DNA from: Hesseltinella vesiculosa
Lineage: Eukaryota > Mucoromycota > Mucoromycetes > Mucorales > Cunninghamellaceae
Length of the DNA: 64,000 bases
NCBI GenBank assembly: GCA_002104935.1
Contig: MCGT01000003.1
Span: 1,178,001-1,242,000 of the forward strand
Direction: 5' to 3'
In this document: positions 1 to 12,503 of the stretch, piece by piece
Layout of the letters: each line of letters starts with the position of its first letter
How positions within the stretch are numbered: the stretch's first letter is position 1
Notes under the pieces: generated by a model
Databases searched by the model: none
Told to the model about the DNA's origin: nothing
Seen by the model: only the letters and a program-made list of their open reading frames with translations
Program-made: the position numbers and the translations under genes

Positions 1-270
1 CAACTTCAAATACCTGCTATTAAAAGGAAGGTTTCAAAATGATGAAGAAACTGCACTATAAAGCTACAAAGAAGCAATGGGCAACCGCATATCCTATTAC
101 GTCAAAAGCCTGGTTTGAATCTTGCAGGTTTTTTTTTTTTCTTCGCAAATGAACCTTGGCCGTCAAATGAAACGGAAATAAAACCAAGCCATCCTGCCGA
201 GATGGTATAAAAATGCAATGCGAGCTAGCAGGATTGGAGATGGCTAAATTTGTGAGTGAGGCACATTTCA
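1..270 (-). repeat. Dispersed repeat, copy 1 (inverted relative to 56063-56313)
   Basis: Read on the minus strand, this stretch aligns almost end to end with 56063-56313 on the plus strand, at roughly 75-80 percent identity by eye. Shared landmarks in order are a GAAATGTGCCTC block, ACAAATTTAG, TCGCATTGCATTTTT, ACCATCTCG, TTTGACG, TTGCGAAGAAAAAA, AACCTGCAAGA, AGGATATGCGGTTG, TTCTTTGTAGCT and TTGAAGTTG. It runs to the window edge, so its full length is unknown. No convincing protein is encoded. It is probably a decayed mobile-element piece or a dispersed non-coding repeat. Confidence 0.8.
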
Positions 271-1654
271 ATAATAAAAAAGAACAAACGCGTTCTGATG
301 AGCTCACATCTAGATAACCAATGAAATTGGTTGACTGAGATTTCCTTTTTTTTTTGGCTGTCTTTTTGCATGAATTACGGTAAAAGCGTGGAGGAGAGCA
401 GTTCACATCGTCGGCTACGCATTATTTTACGTTAATTTCAATGCAACACTTCCGGTCGGCGAGATGGTTGGGTTCTCCACAACCAATGTACAACCACAAC
501 ATCATAAAAGCACTAATAAACATGTCATCTTTATTGAAAAAGTGCATCCTGAACAGCTGAGCAGCCAGGACATGTAGTTTGACGATCCTTTATGGAACAG
601 GCGATGTTATGGCTGGGAAGTTTAGTCGGAAGCGGGAGGGTCCGATGGACCCAACTCAAATCGAATGACCCAGGTTCATTTGTAAACGGAAAGGCTGAAC
701 GGCGTAGAGCGGAGCCGAGTTCCAGCCAGCAGTGAAAGACGTTACGCAATCTCAAGAAGAAGATGATCTACTTCTCGTCGTCCGACGCGTTTGTTTTGAA
801 ATTTGCCCTGGGTGACCTCAACATTAATACCATAGACATGACACGGTCAACACACACACAGAGCATCACCAAGAAGCTGGAAATGCCATGCTTTTGCCTC
901 ACTCCTACGTCGGCGGTATATTTTCTCATGGGAGCATCACGTTTGAGCAGAGGATGCGCACGCCCAATTTGAGACAAAGTTTAACTTTATTTTTGTGTTT
1001 GCCTCGGGTTGCTTCGCCATGTTAAAATAAAATCATGGGCGACAAAGAGAGTGGTTATCTATATTTGTTGATGCAGAATGACAAAATCACCGTCAACGGA
1101 AAAAGTGATCCGGTGTCTTTTTTTTTTCTTCCACTTGATCTGCGGCCATGATTTACAATCTTTTGCATGATATTAGATTAGTTGGTGACGAGATGCATGG
1201 ATTTGCATGGACAAGTGATAAAGGGGGGGATCGGCAGGTTTAGCAAATGGCTGTTGAAAGGTGAGTTGGATTTTGATGACACCTTGATTGTTTATTGCAG
1301 TGCTGCAACATGATAGGTCTACTCCTCGTGCCCAGTTTATAAATTTGTGCCCCGCGGCACTCCATTTCTTGTGCATCCATTGTCTGGCCATTAGCGTCCA
1401 TTTGGTTTTATTGGCTTTTTTTCTTTTTCTTTTTCTTTCTTCTTTTTGTTTGTTGTGTGTCTCAGGGGAACAGTAATCGTTTCAGCTCTATTTTTTATTG
1501 TGCCTACCCCCCCTTTTTTTTGTTTAGGCTGGGCAACAACAAAAAGAAAAATCGCACGGCTTTCTTTTTTCTCATCTGCTCGTCTAATTTTTGATCCATT
1601 TTTCTTCTGCTCTCCCTCTTGCCTTCTTTGTTATAAGTTTTACACAATCGTGTC
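271..1654. other. Intergenic region, no supported gene
   Basis: Only short overlapping frames on both strands, none with convincing composition, splice signals or family resemblance. A long CT-rich tract (about 1405-1640) lies just upstream of the ATG at 1655 and is typical of fungal core promoters. Confidence 0.6.
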
Positions 1655-2950
1655 ATGACAGCAACGGTAGATCTTGCTCAGCAATCATGGTTACCTACAC
1701 TCAGCAGCATCATTATCAACGATGATTCATTTTCAACAGACCTGTTGCGCCAGTTTGACAAGAAACAATTGCAACTTCGGGCTGAGATGGCCGGCGAGGT
1801 AGCACAAAGAGAACCCTGTCCACCATCAATATCTTTTTTTAGGCACACAGCATCCTCATCTTTATTGTTTGCATTCTTATAGACAATCTCACTCAGCGAT
1901 TCGAATGCATCAAGGCGACGAAGTTGCGGCAGTCATGAGCCTCACTCCTCGCGTGTCTCGAGCAATCACAACCACCTAGACGATGATCAGGATGACGACA
2001 ATTGCTTGGAGCGGCGTCGTCGCTCGGCTGGCGATTTGCTGCGTCGCTCCTCTGCCTACCTACGAGCCAAGTTTGAAGCGTGGAAGACCATGACGCCGAA
2101 GCTGTCTCATCACCACCATGGGTCGGATCACCAGCGTGACCTCAGCAGCTTACCCCCTCCAGAACCACAGAACCGACGGTCGAGACAGGCCATCCGTCCT
2201 GCTGAAGATCTCTTGGCTTCTGGTGCTGATCCTCGAACCTCCTCTTCCATATCCTCCATGGGGTCATCCATCCCGCCTAAAAAGATCGCCATCCATACCA
2301 CCATTGCCATACCAACATCACAGCATCAGCTCGTGCACCCAGCGTCTCACCATCAGCATGCTCTGTACCAATATACCGCCCAGGTACCTCCACCCATCAT
2401 CACCCAATATCCTCCTCGGCCTCTCAAGTATGCCCCTGTGGAGACCATTATGACGCTGGATCCGTCGCACCAACGTCACTCTACCCCACTTGCTGCTGAC
2501 CACCAGCCTGTAAGCCTCCTCGATGACGATGATGACCTTCCACGAACATCTTCCTCCCGTGCTCTTCGATCCGCCGCCAGTGCCTCACATCTCGCACCAA
2601 TCAAGGCTAACAAGAACCGGATTTCCTTGCCGTTGTTCAAAATCCTGCAAGATCGCTCTCCACAACCCACCACCACCACTATTGAGGAATCGCCAAGCAC
2701 ACCTACCACTCCGGTCTCACCTCGGCATCCTGCCACCAGTCTTAGCCGGCGTTCCAGTGACTCGGATATACCAGTGCTACGTCATTCTTGGACCAAGCGT
2801 CTGTCCAATTGGATCACCTGTCAAACGAGTAAACCCTCTTCATCTGGCCAAAAGAAAGCCCAGGCGCCGGTATCATCGACTGTAGAGCAGGACCAGCCTG
2901 CAACCTCATCGACCGCCGGGAAAAAAAAGGATGACCCACTCATTGTGTAA
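1655..2950 (+). CDS. Ser/Pro/His-rich protein of unknown function
   Basis: Two exons, 1655-1798 and 1883-2950, give 403 residues. The intron has a GT donor after codon 48 and a TTATAG acceptor; reading phase is kept across it. I do not recognise the family. An ordered N-terminal part of about 48 residues is followed by an Asp/Asn-rich linker, an Arg-rich amphipathic segment (ERRRRSAGDLLRRSS, near residue 90) and then a long disordered region rich in Ser, Pro, His and Thr with several RRSS/SRRSS-type basophilic phosphorylation-like sites. The C-terminal 60 residues are basic and Ser-rich. No membrane segment or catalytic motif is visible. The start was chosen because the ATG follows a CT-rich promoter tract. 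It is most likely a regulatory or scaffold protein, but the function is not supported by sequence. Confidence 0.7.
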
Positions 2951-3614
2951 ATCCCGTTGTTGTGTACAGTATTTGTTACCCCCCCCCACACCCTTTCACC
3001 AGCTGCCTTTTTTTTAATGACGACTACCCCCCCCCTTCCTGTTTCCTCGCCTCCTCGGTTGTGTATTATTTATGCCTTTTTAGATATTCTTTTTACCCTT
3101 TACCCCTCGTTCTACTTTTTACTACGACTCTATATTATTGACTACATTTTTTTGTTTAAAGATGAAACCGCTAATTTTGCTGGAGCCCTTGTTCCATTCG
3201 TGTTGGCTGCATGGCCATGGACGATGAAATTTTTATGCACTGGGAGCAAGTCAAAGCATATCATATGAGATAGTGGGGGGGGTGAGAATATGACAAATGA
3301 GGCAACGTTTCCTGCTTACTTTAACGTACCTGATCTCTTCGGCCATACATGCCCATGGACATTTCAAATCCTCAATGGTTGTTGAAGAAGGAAAAGAAAA
3401 AAAACGAGCGGGACCTCATGGATCAGCCGATGGTCGCCAACAGGAGCAGCGGTAAGGTAAGAATGGACGCTTGGGGCAAACAGAGTGTGAGATGGGGTTT
3501 CTGTGTAGCCATCCAAACTGGTGCTTGCCAGCCCAACCTTATAAAAAGGACAATCGGCTCTTTCTTCCCTCACACAAGCTCACCGATTTTTTTTTTCACT
3601 TTTTGAATAGCAGG
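2951..3614. other. Intergenic region between two plus-strand genes
   Basis: Pyrimidine-rich 3' flank of the upstream gene, then the promoter side of the first Sec14-like gene. Small frames on both strands look like chance. Nothing else is seen. Confidence 0.5.
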
Positions 3615-5115
3615 ATGACTGGAGAGAGGCTGCCTGGCCGGATTGACACGCTGACCGAGGAACAAGAAATCATGCTCAAGTACACTTGGCACCGCCTGCT
3701 GAGCATTTTTGTGCAAGAGGCTCGACCCACAACAGGCACAGCGCCAGAGGTAGAAGACACGAGCAAAAAATCAAAATGGGGCTTCCGCAGCGCTGGCAAA
3801 GAGTCAGGGTCAAAGGATGTGTTCTTGGGTGCCACACAGGACGTGGCGTGGTTGACACTTCCGCTGGAAGACGCCATTCCGCTTATTCCCGGCGAAGACC
3901 TGGCCACTACGTTTTGGAACATGGTGATGGCCGACAATGCAGATGCTGTGGTCCTGCGGTTTTTACGGGCTCGAAAGTGGAATGAAGATGCCGCTCTGGC
4001 TATGTTGCTGAACTGTCTGCGCTGGCGTCTAGTCTCACGTGTCGACGACATCACTAGCCTCGGTGAACATGGAGTGCGCGATGCTTTGGAAAAGCTAAAA
4101 CCTGGAATGGGCGACTCGTTCATTGAGAACCTCTTCTCTAACAAGGCTGTTATTGGCGGGCCAGATAAGAACGGTCGACCGATTTGGTAAGGCATGCTAC
4201 GAAAAAATAAAATCGGTGCTAACAAACCATATGGCTCGTAGCTATATCAATGTTCGATTTCATTACAAGGAAGAGCAAGAATTGGAAGTGCTGAAGATCT
4301 TGTGTATTTATTTTATGGAGAGCTCTCGCATGATTGTTCACCAGCCCTTCGAGACAAGCTGCTTGGTTTTCAATGTAGGCTCCGATTGCATCGCCGCCAC
4401 GTTTTTAGCTAATTTTTTGGCCATTTCCATAGATGGAAGGGTTCACGCTGGCCAACATGGATTTTGACTTTGTGCGGTTTTTGCTTCAGTGTTTTGAAGC
4501 ATACTACCCCGAGACACTAGGTCAGGCACTAATCCACAAAGCACCTTGGGTGTTTTCTACAGGTAGGAGAATATATACATCTATATATATCTGATTATAT
4601 AAAGCACGTGGAGCATCGGAGCTGGTCTAACCGAATTTTTTCTATGATTCATAGTATGGAGCGTCATCACAGCCATGCTTGATCCCGTAGTGGCCAGTAA
4701 AATTGTCTTCACAAAAAACATTGACCAACTGGGGGAATTCATCGACTCGAGTGTGCTACCGACGTTCATCACAGGCGAAGGCAACATCCAGCGCAATGCC
4801 ATCATCCCGCAACTGCCATCTCCTGGTAAACTGCCCAAGGATTTGCTGAACACCCAGGCCTACAAGGATTATCGAAACGTGTGCGAACAGTACTGCTACC
4901 TGACCTTCTTTTGGTCCTTGTCCTCTTTCCCTGCCAGGGATGCCAGGCGCAAAGCGCATGCTTTGTACGTGCGGCGTCACGCCATCCGAGCCGAGCCCAT
5001 TCTCCGTGGCCGGACCCATTTCCATGACGCCGGGCTAGCTGATGTGGTGAAGGAGCGCCTCATCTTGAAATATTTTGGCCACGTTGAAGAAACAGACATC
5101 ACTGATAAGGTGTGA
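3615..5115 (+). CDS. Sec14-like CRAL-TRIO lipid-transfer protein, tandem copy 1
   Basis: Four exons (3615-4186, 4242-4374, 4433-4562, 4655-5115) encode 431 residues. The N-terminus has a short motif (LPGRIDTLTEEQE) seen in the fungal CSR1/Sfh2 branch of Sec14 proteins. A charged linker follows, then a CRAL-TRIO N domain around residues 100-150 (VLRFLRARKW) and the lipid-binding CRAL-TRIO fold over about 190-350, including PWVFST and LDPVVASK. Known members exchange phosphatidylinositol or other lipids between membranes and activate PI 4-kinases. Introns 1 and 3 split codons in the same phase as in the neighbour at 5777. Intron 1 carries a clear CTAAC branch site. Copy 1 is more diverged in its C-terminal third than copy 2. 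The fold is certain; the exact lipid ligand is not. Confidence 0.9.
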
Positions 5116-5776
5116 TCTCCTTTTCAACTTTTGGTGCCAAGCAAACGACAAGAGAACCAAAAAGAAATTATGCATGATTATCACACTCTTTAAGACTTTT
5201 CCCTTGTCGTTCCTTGAATCCTCCCCACATTGATACCAAACAAAAAAAAGTTTCCGCAAATAACCAATGAGAGCACGGCTGGGGTATCGAACTATTTTTT
5301 ATTACTCTGAATGCTCTTTTAATGAAGAGATGGAAAATATATGTATTCTGTATTTGCGATTTCATTTGACGGTCGACAAGGAAAAGCTGGCTAGTTTTTT
5401 TTTTTTTTTTGAATCAATAGGTCATGTGAGACCATGGAAATCAAAAGGTGTGCATTGACATGGTAAATTTGAAAATGGAAGAAAAACATAGTCTACAATT
5501 TTTTATCCAAGTTTGGGGTGTTGGATCAAAAATGTTATGAAAGGCAAAGTGGCACGAGCAATTATGGAATTTCGTGGGAACAACAGATGGGTTTTTTTAA
5601 TGTTGTGTGCCTGACAGTTTTTTCAATTGCAAAATTAAGGTTCGTCATCCCAAAATAGAAGTCAGCATAAAATGAAAAGAAAAAAAATGGGGCAAACCAC
5701 CGTTCCACACCTTTTTTATTTTCAATCTTCATTTTTTTTTTTTTTTCCACAACCCATCCTTTAGTATAGTCTCATC
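5116..5776. other. Spacer between the two Sec14-like genes
   Basis: AT-rich, with poly-T runs at about 5397-5410 and 5730-5747. The second run and the CT-rich segment after it sit directly upstream of the ATG at 5777 and probably form the core promoter. No coding region is seen. Confidence 0.5.
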
Positions 5777-7268
5777 ATGACAGTCACCGCAACTGAACCC
5801 CTCCCTGGCCGCATCGACACATTGACAGCCGATCAAGAAGCCATGCTCAAGGAAACATGGCGTCAATTGTTGACTTTGTTCAAGCAGGCCGGCGAACCTT
5901 GGACTGCTCCTGAACCCAAGAAGAAGGAAGAACCTAAGAAGTCTTCATTCTGGGGCTTCAGCGGTGGTAGTGCTGAACCTGAGGCCAAAGACCTCTTTAT
6001 GGGTGTGGGCAAGAACCCTGCTTGGCTCGACCTCCCTTTGGAAAAGGCTTTGCCTCTGATTCCTGGTGAAGAACTGGAGCTGACCTTCTGGAATATGACT
6101 GTGACCGACAATGCTGATGCCGTGTTGCTTCGTTTCTTGCGTGCTCGCAAGTGGGACCAAAAGGCTGCTTTCAACATGCTCGTCAACTGCTTGCGCTGGC
6201 GTTTGGTCAATCGCGTGGATGAAATCGTGGCTCTGGGTGAACAAGGTATTTTCGATGAGTTGGAAAAGCTCAAGCCTGGTATGGGTCAGCAATTTGTCGA
6301 AAACTTGCACTGCAACAAGGCCGTGATCGGTGGCCCCTCTAAGAACGGTTATCCTATTGCGTAAGTCCCCTGGAAAAAAAAAAACGAGTACTGATCTTTT
6401 ACCGTAGTTATATCAACCCTCGATTCCACAAAAAGGAAGACCAAGACCATGAAGTCATCAAGATCATGACGGTTTACTTCATGGAAAGCTCTCGTATGGT
6501 GGTCCATCAGCCCATGGAAGCTGCCTGTATTCTCTTCAACGTAAGCTGGGGCATGGAAAGAAAAACTTTTTATATGGACGGCTACTAAATCGTCGTCGTT
6601 TTTGTTGTCCCATTTTAGATGGATGGTTTCACCATTGCCAACTGGGATTTTGAATTCATCAAGTTCTTGGTCAAGTGTTTCGAAGCCTACTACCCTGAAA
6701 CTCTTGGCTTTGCCATCATCCACAAGGCTCCCTGGGTCTTCTCTACTTGTAAGACCGGACGAAGAGGAGGTTTGGAGCGTGTTGGCTCAATGGTTTATTC
6801 ATCTTAGTGTGGAGCATGGTCACTCCTATTTTGGATCCTGTGGTTGCTTCCAAGTTCAGATTCACCAAGAACAACGACGAATTGTTCGAATACATCGACG
6901 AATCCATCCTACCCGACTTTATCCTCGGCACTGGCAAGATTGAAAAGAACACTGTATTGCCTCCCATGCCCACCCGTGGTGTGCTGATCGAAGAGCGTGC
7001 CCAAACTGCCGAGTACAAGGAATTCCGTGCTGTGTGCCAACAATACATGGAATTGACCAGTGAATGGTGTGAAACTGATACCCTAGCCCGTGACCCTAAA
7101 CGTAAAGAACAAGCTCTTACCGTCCGCCGCACCGCCATCCGTCTGGACAGCCACATCCGCGGTCGCACTCACTTCCACGAGTTGGGTCTAGCCGAATCCG
7201 CCAACGGTCGTCTTATTCTCAAGTTCTTTGGCAAAATGGATGACACCGACATCACTGATGCTGTATAA
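5777..7268 (+). CDS. Sec14-like CRAL-TRIO lipid-transfer protein, tandem copy 2
   Basis: Four exons (5777-6360, 6408-6540, 6619-6748, 6808-7268) encode 435 residues. Exons 2, 3 and 4 are 133, 130 and 461 nt, exactly the lengths in copy 1, so the pair arose by tandem duplication. Domain order is the N-terminal LPGRIDTLT motif, a Lys/Glu/Pro linker, the CRAL-TRIO N domain at about 100-145 (LLRFLRARKW) and the CRAL-TRIO lipid pocket at about 185-345. The family moves phosphatidylinositol and related lipids between cytosolic membrane faces; the closest known type appears to be yeast Csr1/Sfh2. Codons here are strongly biased to C/T-ending forms compared with copy 1, which suggests copy 2 is the more highly expressed paralogue. 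That is an inference. Confidence 0.92.
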
Positions 7269-7439
7269 AAAAAAACTGCTTTCCCTTTTTATTCTCTTCT
7301 ACGTGTACCATCTTTTAATTTTTGTATTTTGAATAAACTTCTTCCAGCCAAACTCAACCACGTGTTCCAAAACCGCAAATAACAAATTAAAAAAATTACA
7401 ACTTTATTTTGCTAGGAACAAACCAAGAAGAGCGAGAGA

Positions 7440-8742
7440 TCAGTCGTCCTTTTTCTTGGAATCCGGCACGTCGGGTTGGGCCGTTGGCTGCGGGCTACTG
7501 GTGGCAGGCTGGTAGGTCGGCGGTTGTTGCAAAGCAGACGTCTGCTGCTCCATGGCTTGAGCCAGAGAGTGGCCGCCGGTCATCCGTGTCCACACGTAGT
7601 CCTGGGCGACAGTGGTGACCGCCGCACGGAGCACATCAATCATCTTGTCCTCGACCCATTCATTTTCTTCATAAGGGATATCCAGCCACGTCAGAGGAAT
7701 GGACTGAGAGAACGTTTGGAAGTGCAGCTGATGGGTAGGGTCTTGCAGAACCACAGCGTACATCAGCTGAGGAGGGACGGCATCCGTTTCGTTGGCGAAC
7801 ACTGTCTTGACAGGCTGGATCACCATGAACACCGGGCATTGGATGACAGGCACAGCACCGCTCTGAGGTGTGAACGTCGTTTGCTTTTCAGGTGGGGTAT
7901 AATGTGTCTTGACAAGGTGATCGACGTTTGCCTAGTTGAAACAAGTCATGGAGTGCCTCCTTTTTTATTTTATTTTTCCTGGTTACCTTGGCTAGTTTCG
8001 TGCCCTCCACAATACCATCACACATGTTTAATTCTCGGGTTCCTTCGGGCGTATCCTGATCATCGTCAAACCCCTTGCGCACAATCACCTGGCCAGCTTC
8101 AGTTTGTTCCATGACGCGAGCAAAGGCACGATACACCAGGGCATCAACACCGTGGTATCCTTTCATATCGTGGGACAACCAGATTTCCACCAGTTCATGT
8201 TCAGAGATGGGAGGCGCCACGGTTTCCAAAATCTGGGTGGTCAACTGACGAAGGTTGCTACCGAGTTTCTCGATGGTATCTTTGTTGACCAGGGTTTGCA
8301 AGTGCTTGACCCGATCTTCCAGTAGACTGTCGGATGACTGCACCGTGCGATTGATTTGGTCGGTTGTGTTCTTCACTGCAGCTGTTGCTTGGGCCAAAAG
8401 CGAGTTCCCCCACGACATCCAGCTGCCGCCATCATTGGCACTCTGGGTTTCTGAAGCACCGATGGATGATGGTGGGTGAGCGCCGGGGGAGGAAGCAGGG
8501 GCAGAAGGTGATGTAACAGTGTCTTGCGAAGTTGGCTGTGGTGATTGACTCGAATAATTGGAGATTTCATCCAAGAAGCTCATCAGGTCGCTAGAGTTGG
8601 CAGGCGTCGTCGATGGGTTCTTGTTGGCCAATGGCTGATCAGACGAAGTCCCATCTGACAATTCCAGCGAGGCTAAAAACTTTTCAGCCTCCATCAAGCT
8701 GGAATTGGCATTCTGGACAGGTTGTTCATTTGGTATCGACAT
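7440..8742 (-). CDS. MTC1: Mtc1-like protein (DUF5427 family)
   Basis: Two exons on the minus strand (8742-7987 and 7934-7440) give 416 residues. The intron is 52 nt with GTAACC donor and ACTAG acceptor, phase 0. The N-terminal ~110 residues are Ser/Pro-rich and disordered, with a short conserved helix (MEAEKFLASLEL). The middle and C-terminal parts contain the family signature: a WMSWGNSLLAQA helix, a coiled DRVKHLQTLV stretch, a globular region with ELVEIWLSHDMKGY, then QCPVFMVIQPV and a conserved acidic-aromatic segment (WLDIPYEENEWVED). Yeast Mtc1 is genetically linked to telomere capping and localises to early Golgi/COPI vesicles; the biochemical role is unknown. The ATG at 8742 is preferred over an upstream in-frame codon at 8817, which would add a Phe-rich stretch not expected in the family. 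Confidence 0.8.
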
Positions 8743-9029
8743 GACAGGGCGAGGTTCAAAGAGAAAAGAAAAATAAAAAAATGGAAAAAAGAGCGAAAGA
8801 GAAATAAAACCTGCCAATGGCCGACTGGCTGACCACCGTGCTTTTTGGGCAAAATCAATATATTCTCTACTATCAAACTAGCTGCCAAATAGATCTAAAA
8901 GATGGTGAAGGGGTTTTGAAACAAAATAGTTCAAGCAAGCGGTTTGTTTATTAAATAAAAGGCAACGCTCATGCAGTTTGGAGAGAGTATATGGTCGGGA
9001 GTGTGTGTGTGTGAGGGGGTATTTTGTAT

Positions 9030-9784
9030 TTAGGCAGACTTGCCAGCGACATAAGTCTTGACAACGTTACCAAAGTTGGTGCCTTGGGTCTTGCCGATTT
9101 CCTTTTCCTTATCAGAAACTTGGCGAGAGCCATCACCACCAGCAACAGTACCAGCACCCCTGATAAAATGAAAAAAAAAATCAGCACACTGCTTCAGCAC
9201 CGTTCTTTTTTATGACTTACCAGGCAGAGCCACCAATAACTTCAGAGTTATCGAACAAATGGGGGTTGGCAAAGCCAAGAGGGACGTAGATCATACCGTG
9301 GTGAGCAAAGTAAGTGACAGTGGTCATGGCTAGTAAAAGGGGCACAGGCAAAAAAAAAAAAAAAAAATGAGACTATTGTCAAAGCGCAACCGATAGGAAA
9401 TTTACCAGTGGTTTCTTGGCCACCGTGTTGCGATCCAGTGCTGAAGAAGACACCAGCAAATTTGCCAGCCAAAGCACCCTTGGCCCACAAACCACCAGTG
9501 CTATCAAGGAAAGCCTTGAACTGGCTAGGGAGTTGACCAAAGCGGGTGGGAAGACCAAAGATGACGCCATCGGCTTCTTCCAGGTCGGCAATCGTGGCAA
9601 TAGGAACGTCAGGACGATCAGGAGCGTGCATCTTGGCCTTGACGACTTCTTCGGGCAAAGTTTCAGCAACTTGCAAGATCTTGGCGTCGACGCCAGCTTC
9701 CTTGAGACCTTCTTCAACGCTCTTGGCCAAAGTGTAGATGTGGTGGTACAAAGAGTAGATGATGATGTTAACCTTGGGAGCCAT
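9030..9784 (-). CDS. NAD(P)H:quinone oxidoreductase, WrbA/Pst2 flavodoxin-like family
   Basis: Three exons (9784-9406, 9329-9221, 9159-9030) encode 205 residues, the usual length for this family. The first strand-helix unit (VNIIIYSLYHHIYTLAKSV) is the FMN phosphate-binding loop region. Later motifs are GLPTRFGQLPSQFKAFLDS, the TGSQHGGQETT loop and the GGSAWGAGTVAGGDGSR C-terminal signature that contacts FMN. These enzymes carry out two-electron reduction of quinones at the cytosolic face of membranes and protect against oxidative stress; several fungal members sit in eisosomes. Introns are 76 and 61 nt with normal GT-AG ends. No targeting signal is seen. The identification is secure; which of the yeast paralogues (Pst2, Rfs1, Ycp4) it matches cannot be settled by reading. 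Confidence 0.93.
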
Positions 9785-10430
9785 TTTTTTCTTGTGTGTT
9801 TGTGAGAGAGAGAGAGAGTTCTTTCGTAAAGTAAAGAGAAACGAATAGGATGGTTAAAACTAGCCGTTTTTATATAAGATCTTTTGGCGTGGTCTCCGCC
9901 GTGACAAACCGTCATGTCATCAACCCCTGTTTCTGACCTCATTGGCCAATTGCGTAAGGCGTTTGTCAACGTTTGACAAATCGCAGAATGAATGGAAAAA
10001 ATAAAACGAATAAAACCCCGCAGCCAATTGGGAGTCACTGAATGCACTGGTGGGCAGAACTCATTCCCTCCTGCACAATTGCCCAACACCAGTGAAATGC
10101 TTGTGCGTAGAAAAAAAAAAAAAAAAGTCATGACCTTTCAAATTTTGAAGCCGTCAATGTACAATAACATGGTGACTTTTTTGGAGGCCCCCTGTTTATC
10201 CTGCCCGCGGAAAAACCGGTTTCTTGATGCAGGCTTACTGAAGGAAAAAAAAAAAAAAAGATCAGCGATCTATTTATTGAGTTCACAGGGAAAATTATAA
10301 GTAAAGAAGAGTAAGAAAGGCTCGGGGGATCAAGCAAGAAAAGGATCGGAAGGGAAGATTGTGAATTTTTCATAGGGTATGTAAGAAAAATATAATATTA
10401 AATAAAGAACCGTCATCGTATAAAAAAAAC
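9785..10430. other. Intergenic region, no supported gene
   Basis: Contains the upstream region of the quinone reductase (a CT-rich patch, read on the minus strand, at 9790-9840) and the 3' flank of the IDI1 gene with AATAAA-like stretches near 10395-10425. No coding signal. Confidence 0.5.
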
Positions 10431-11338
<908 letters not shown>

Positions 11339-11511
11339 GATTATATTTTTAAGGCAAGTAAAAAGACAAAGAGAAAAGAAATGGGGACCTTGCCAAAAAG
11401 TCCTAGACAATAAATTTTTTAATGGGCCAATCAGGTGAATGCGGCCTTTGTATCCGAGTCAAACCTTTTTTTTTTTAAGGTAACGCATCCGCCTCTCTTC
11501 TTCTTGGGATC
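11339..11511. promoter_or_regulatory. Bidirectional promoter region (IDI1 / gene at 11512)
   Basis: 173 bp separate two divergent start codons. The region has CT-rich tracts on both flanks and a poly-T run near 11467. The inference rests on gene layout only. Confidence 0.5.
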
Positions 11512-12368
11512 ATGACCTCACTCGCAAAGAAAGCATTGGTCTTTTACAATCCAACGCCACCAGTAGACTATGTGCCTCATCTCGATACCTTGATCAAAAA
11601 CGGAAGTTCCGGATCTATTTATATTGAATGCACTACTGGTAAAATAGAAAAGGGTAGTGGCCGTGTTCGAAAGCTCAACTTTATCTTATTGTCACGGCAG
11701 AGAATGATGATCTCTCGGATGTGCAACAGCTGTTCAACCTAGCACCTCTCAATGCGCAAGATGCTCAGGTAATAACATGGAGTAAATGCTATTGTCATTC
11801 AGGCTTCACCATGTCACTTTCTAATCAGGCAAAAAGCAGATTTGAGGGCGTCCGATTTGGCTTAGTCTCGCGCAACGAGACATTGCTGTTGCTCGGAAGC
11901 AAAGCCGGTTACAATACAGTGCCGCTGCCACCGGGTAAACTCAGTTTGGAAGAAGTCAGTGACCTGCTCGTTCGTGGCTTTACCCCGGTGGACGTGCTGA
12001 TTGTGGACATGTCGGGTGGCGTGGGCGATTCGTTTTTTGGCTGGCTTCAGGCCGACGTGCTCATCCAACCCTACCTTTCATCCTCACTGGTGTGTGTTAT
12101 TACTTGTAGCCATGAACTTGCTGCACCTGCACCTGAACAGCAGCCAGTCCAGAGCTATGAGCAAAAGGATGGCCAGCGCGTCCAGGTCCACCAAGACCGA
12201 CGGTTTGTGGCCGGCTACTGGCACCCTACCACCACCCGACGGGACACCGTGGCCACTTTTGATACCCGCCAAATGCAGGACCTTGGTGCTCAGCGCGGCA
12301 TCTTGACTTGGCACTTTCTACCTGAAATCTGTCACATGCTCGGCTTGTTACCAAAGTATGGCGCATGA
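11512..12368 (+). CDS. Unrecognised globular protein, divergent from IDI1
   Basis: Three exons, 11512-11638, 11701-11768 and 11829-12368, give 244 residues. Intron 1 has two in-phase donor choices: GTAAAA at 11639 (preferred, 62-nt intron) or GTAGTG at 11654 (47 nt). The protein looks globular: a strand-turn start (ALVFYNPTPPVDYV), a predicted strand-loop region FGLVSRNETLLLLGS and a hydrophobic strand with VDVLIVDMSGGVGDSFFGW, then an acidic/Gln-rich linker and a C-terminal helix (LTWHFLPEICHML). No catalytic motif is recognised, there are no membrane segments, and codon use is like that of neighbouring conserved genes. I do not recognise the family and assign no function. Confidence 0.6.
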
Positions 12369-12503
12369 GTGCCACACAAATAGAGCTAGTGGGGAAAAAA
12401 ATGCAGTAATAAAAGAAAAATTGCCATATTCACTGGTTTCAATTTTTTTTTTTTTTTTTTTTTTTTGCAACTTGTCTTCTTTTTTTTTGTAGATAAAAAA
12501 GAA

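Noticed and set aside
3596..4225. Minus-strand frame of 209 residues opposite the first Sec14-like gene
   Set aside because: Antisense shadow of a conserved exon; no family resemblance.
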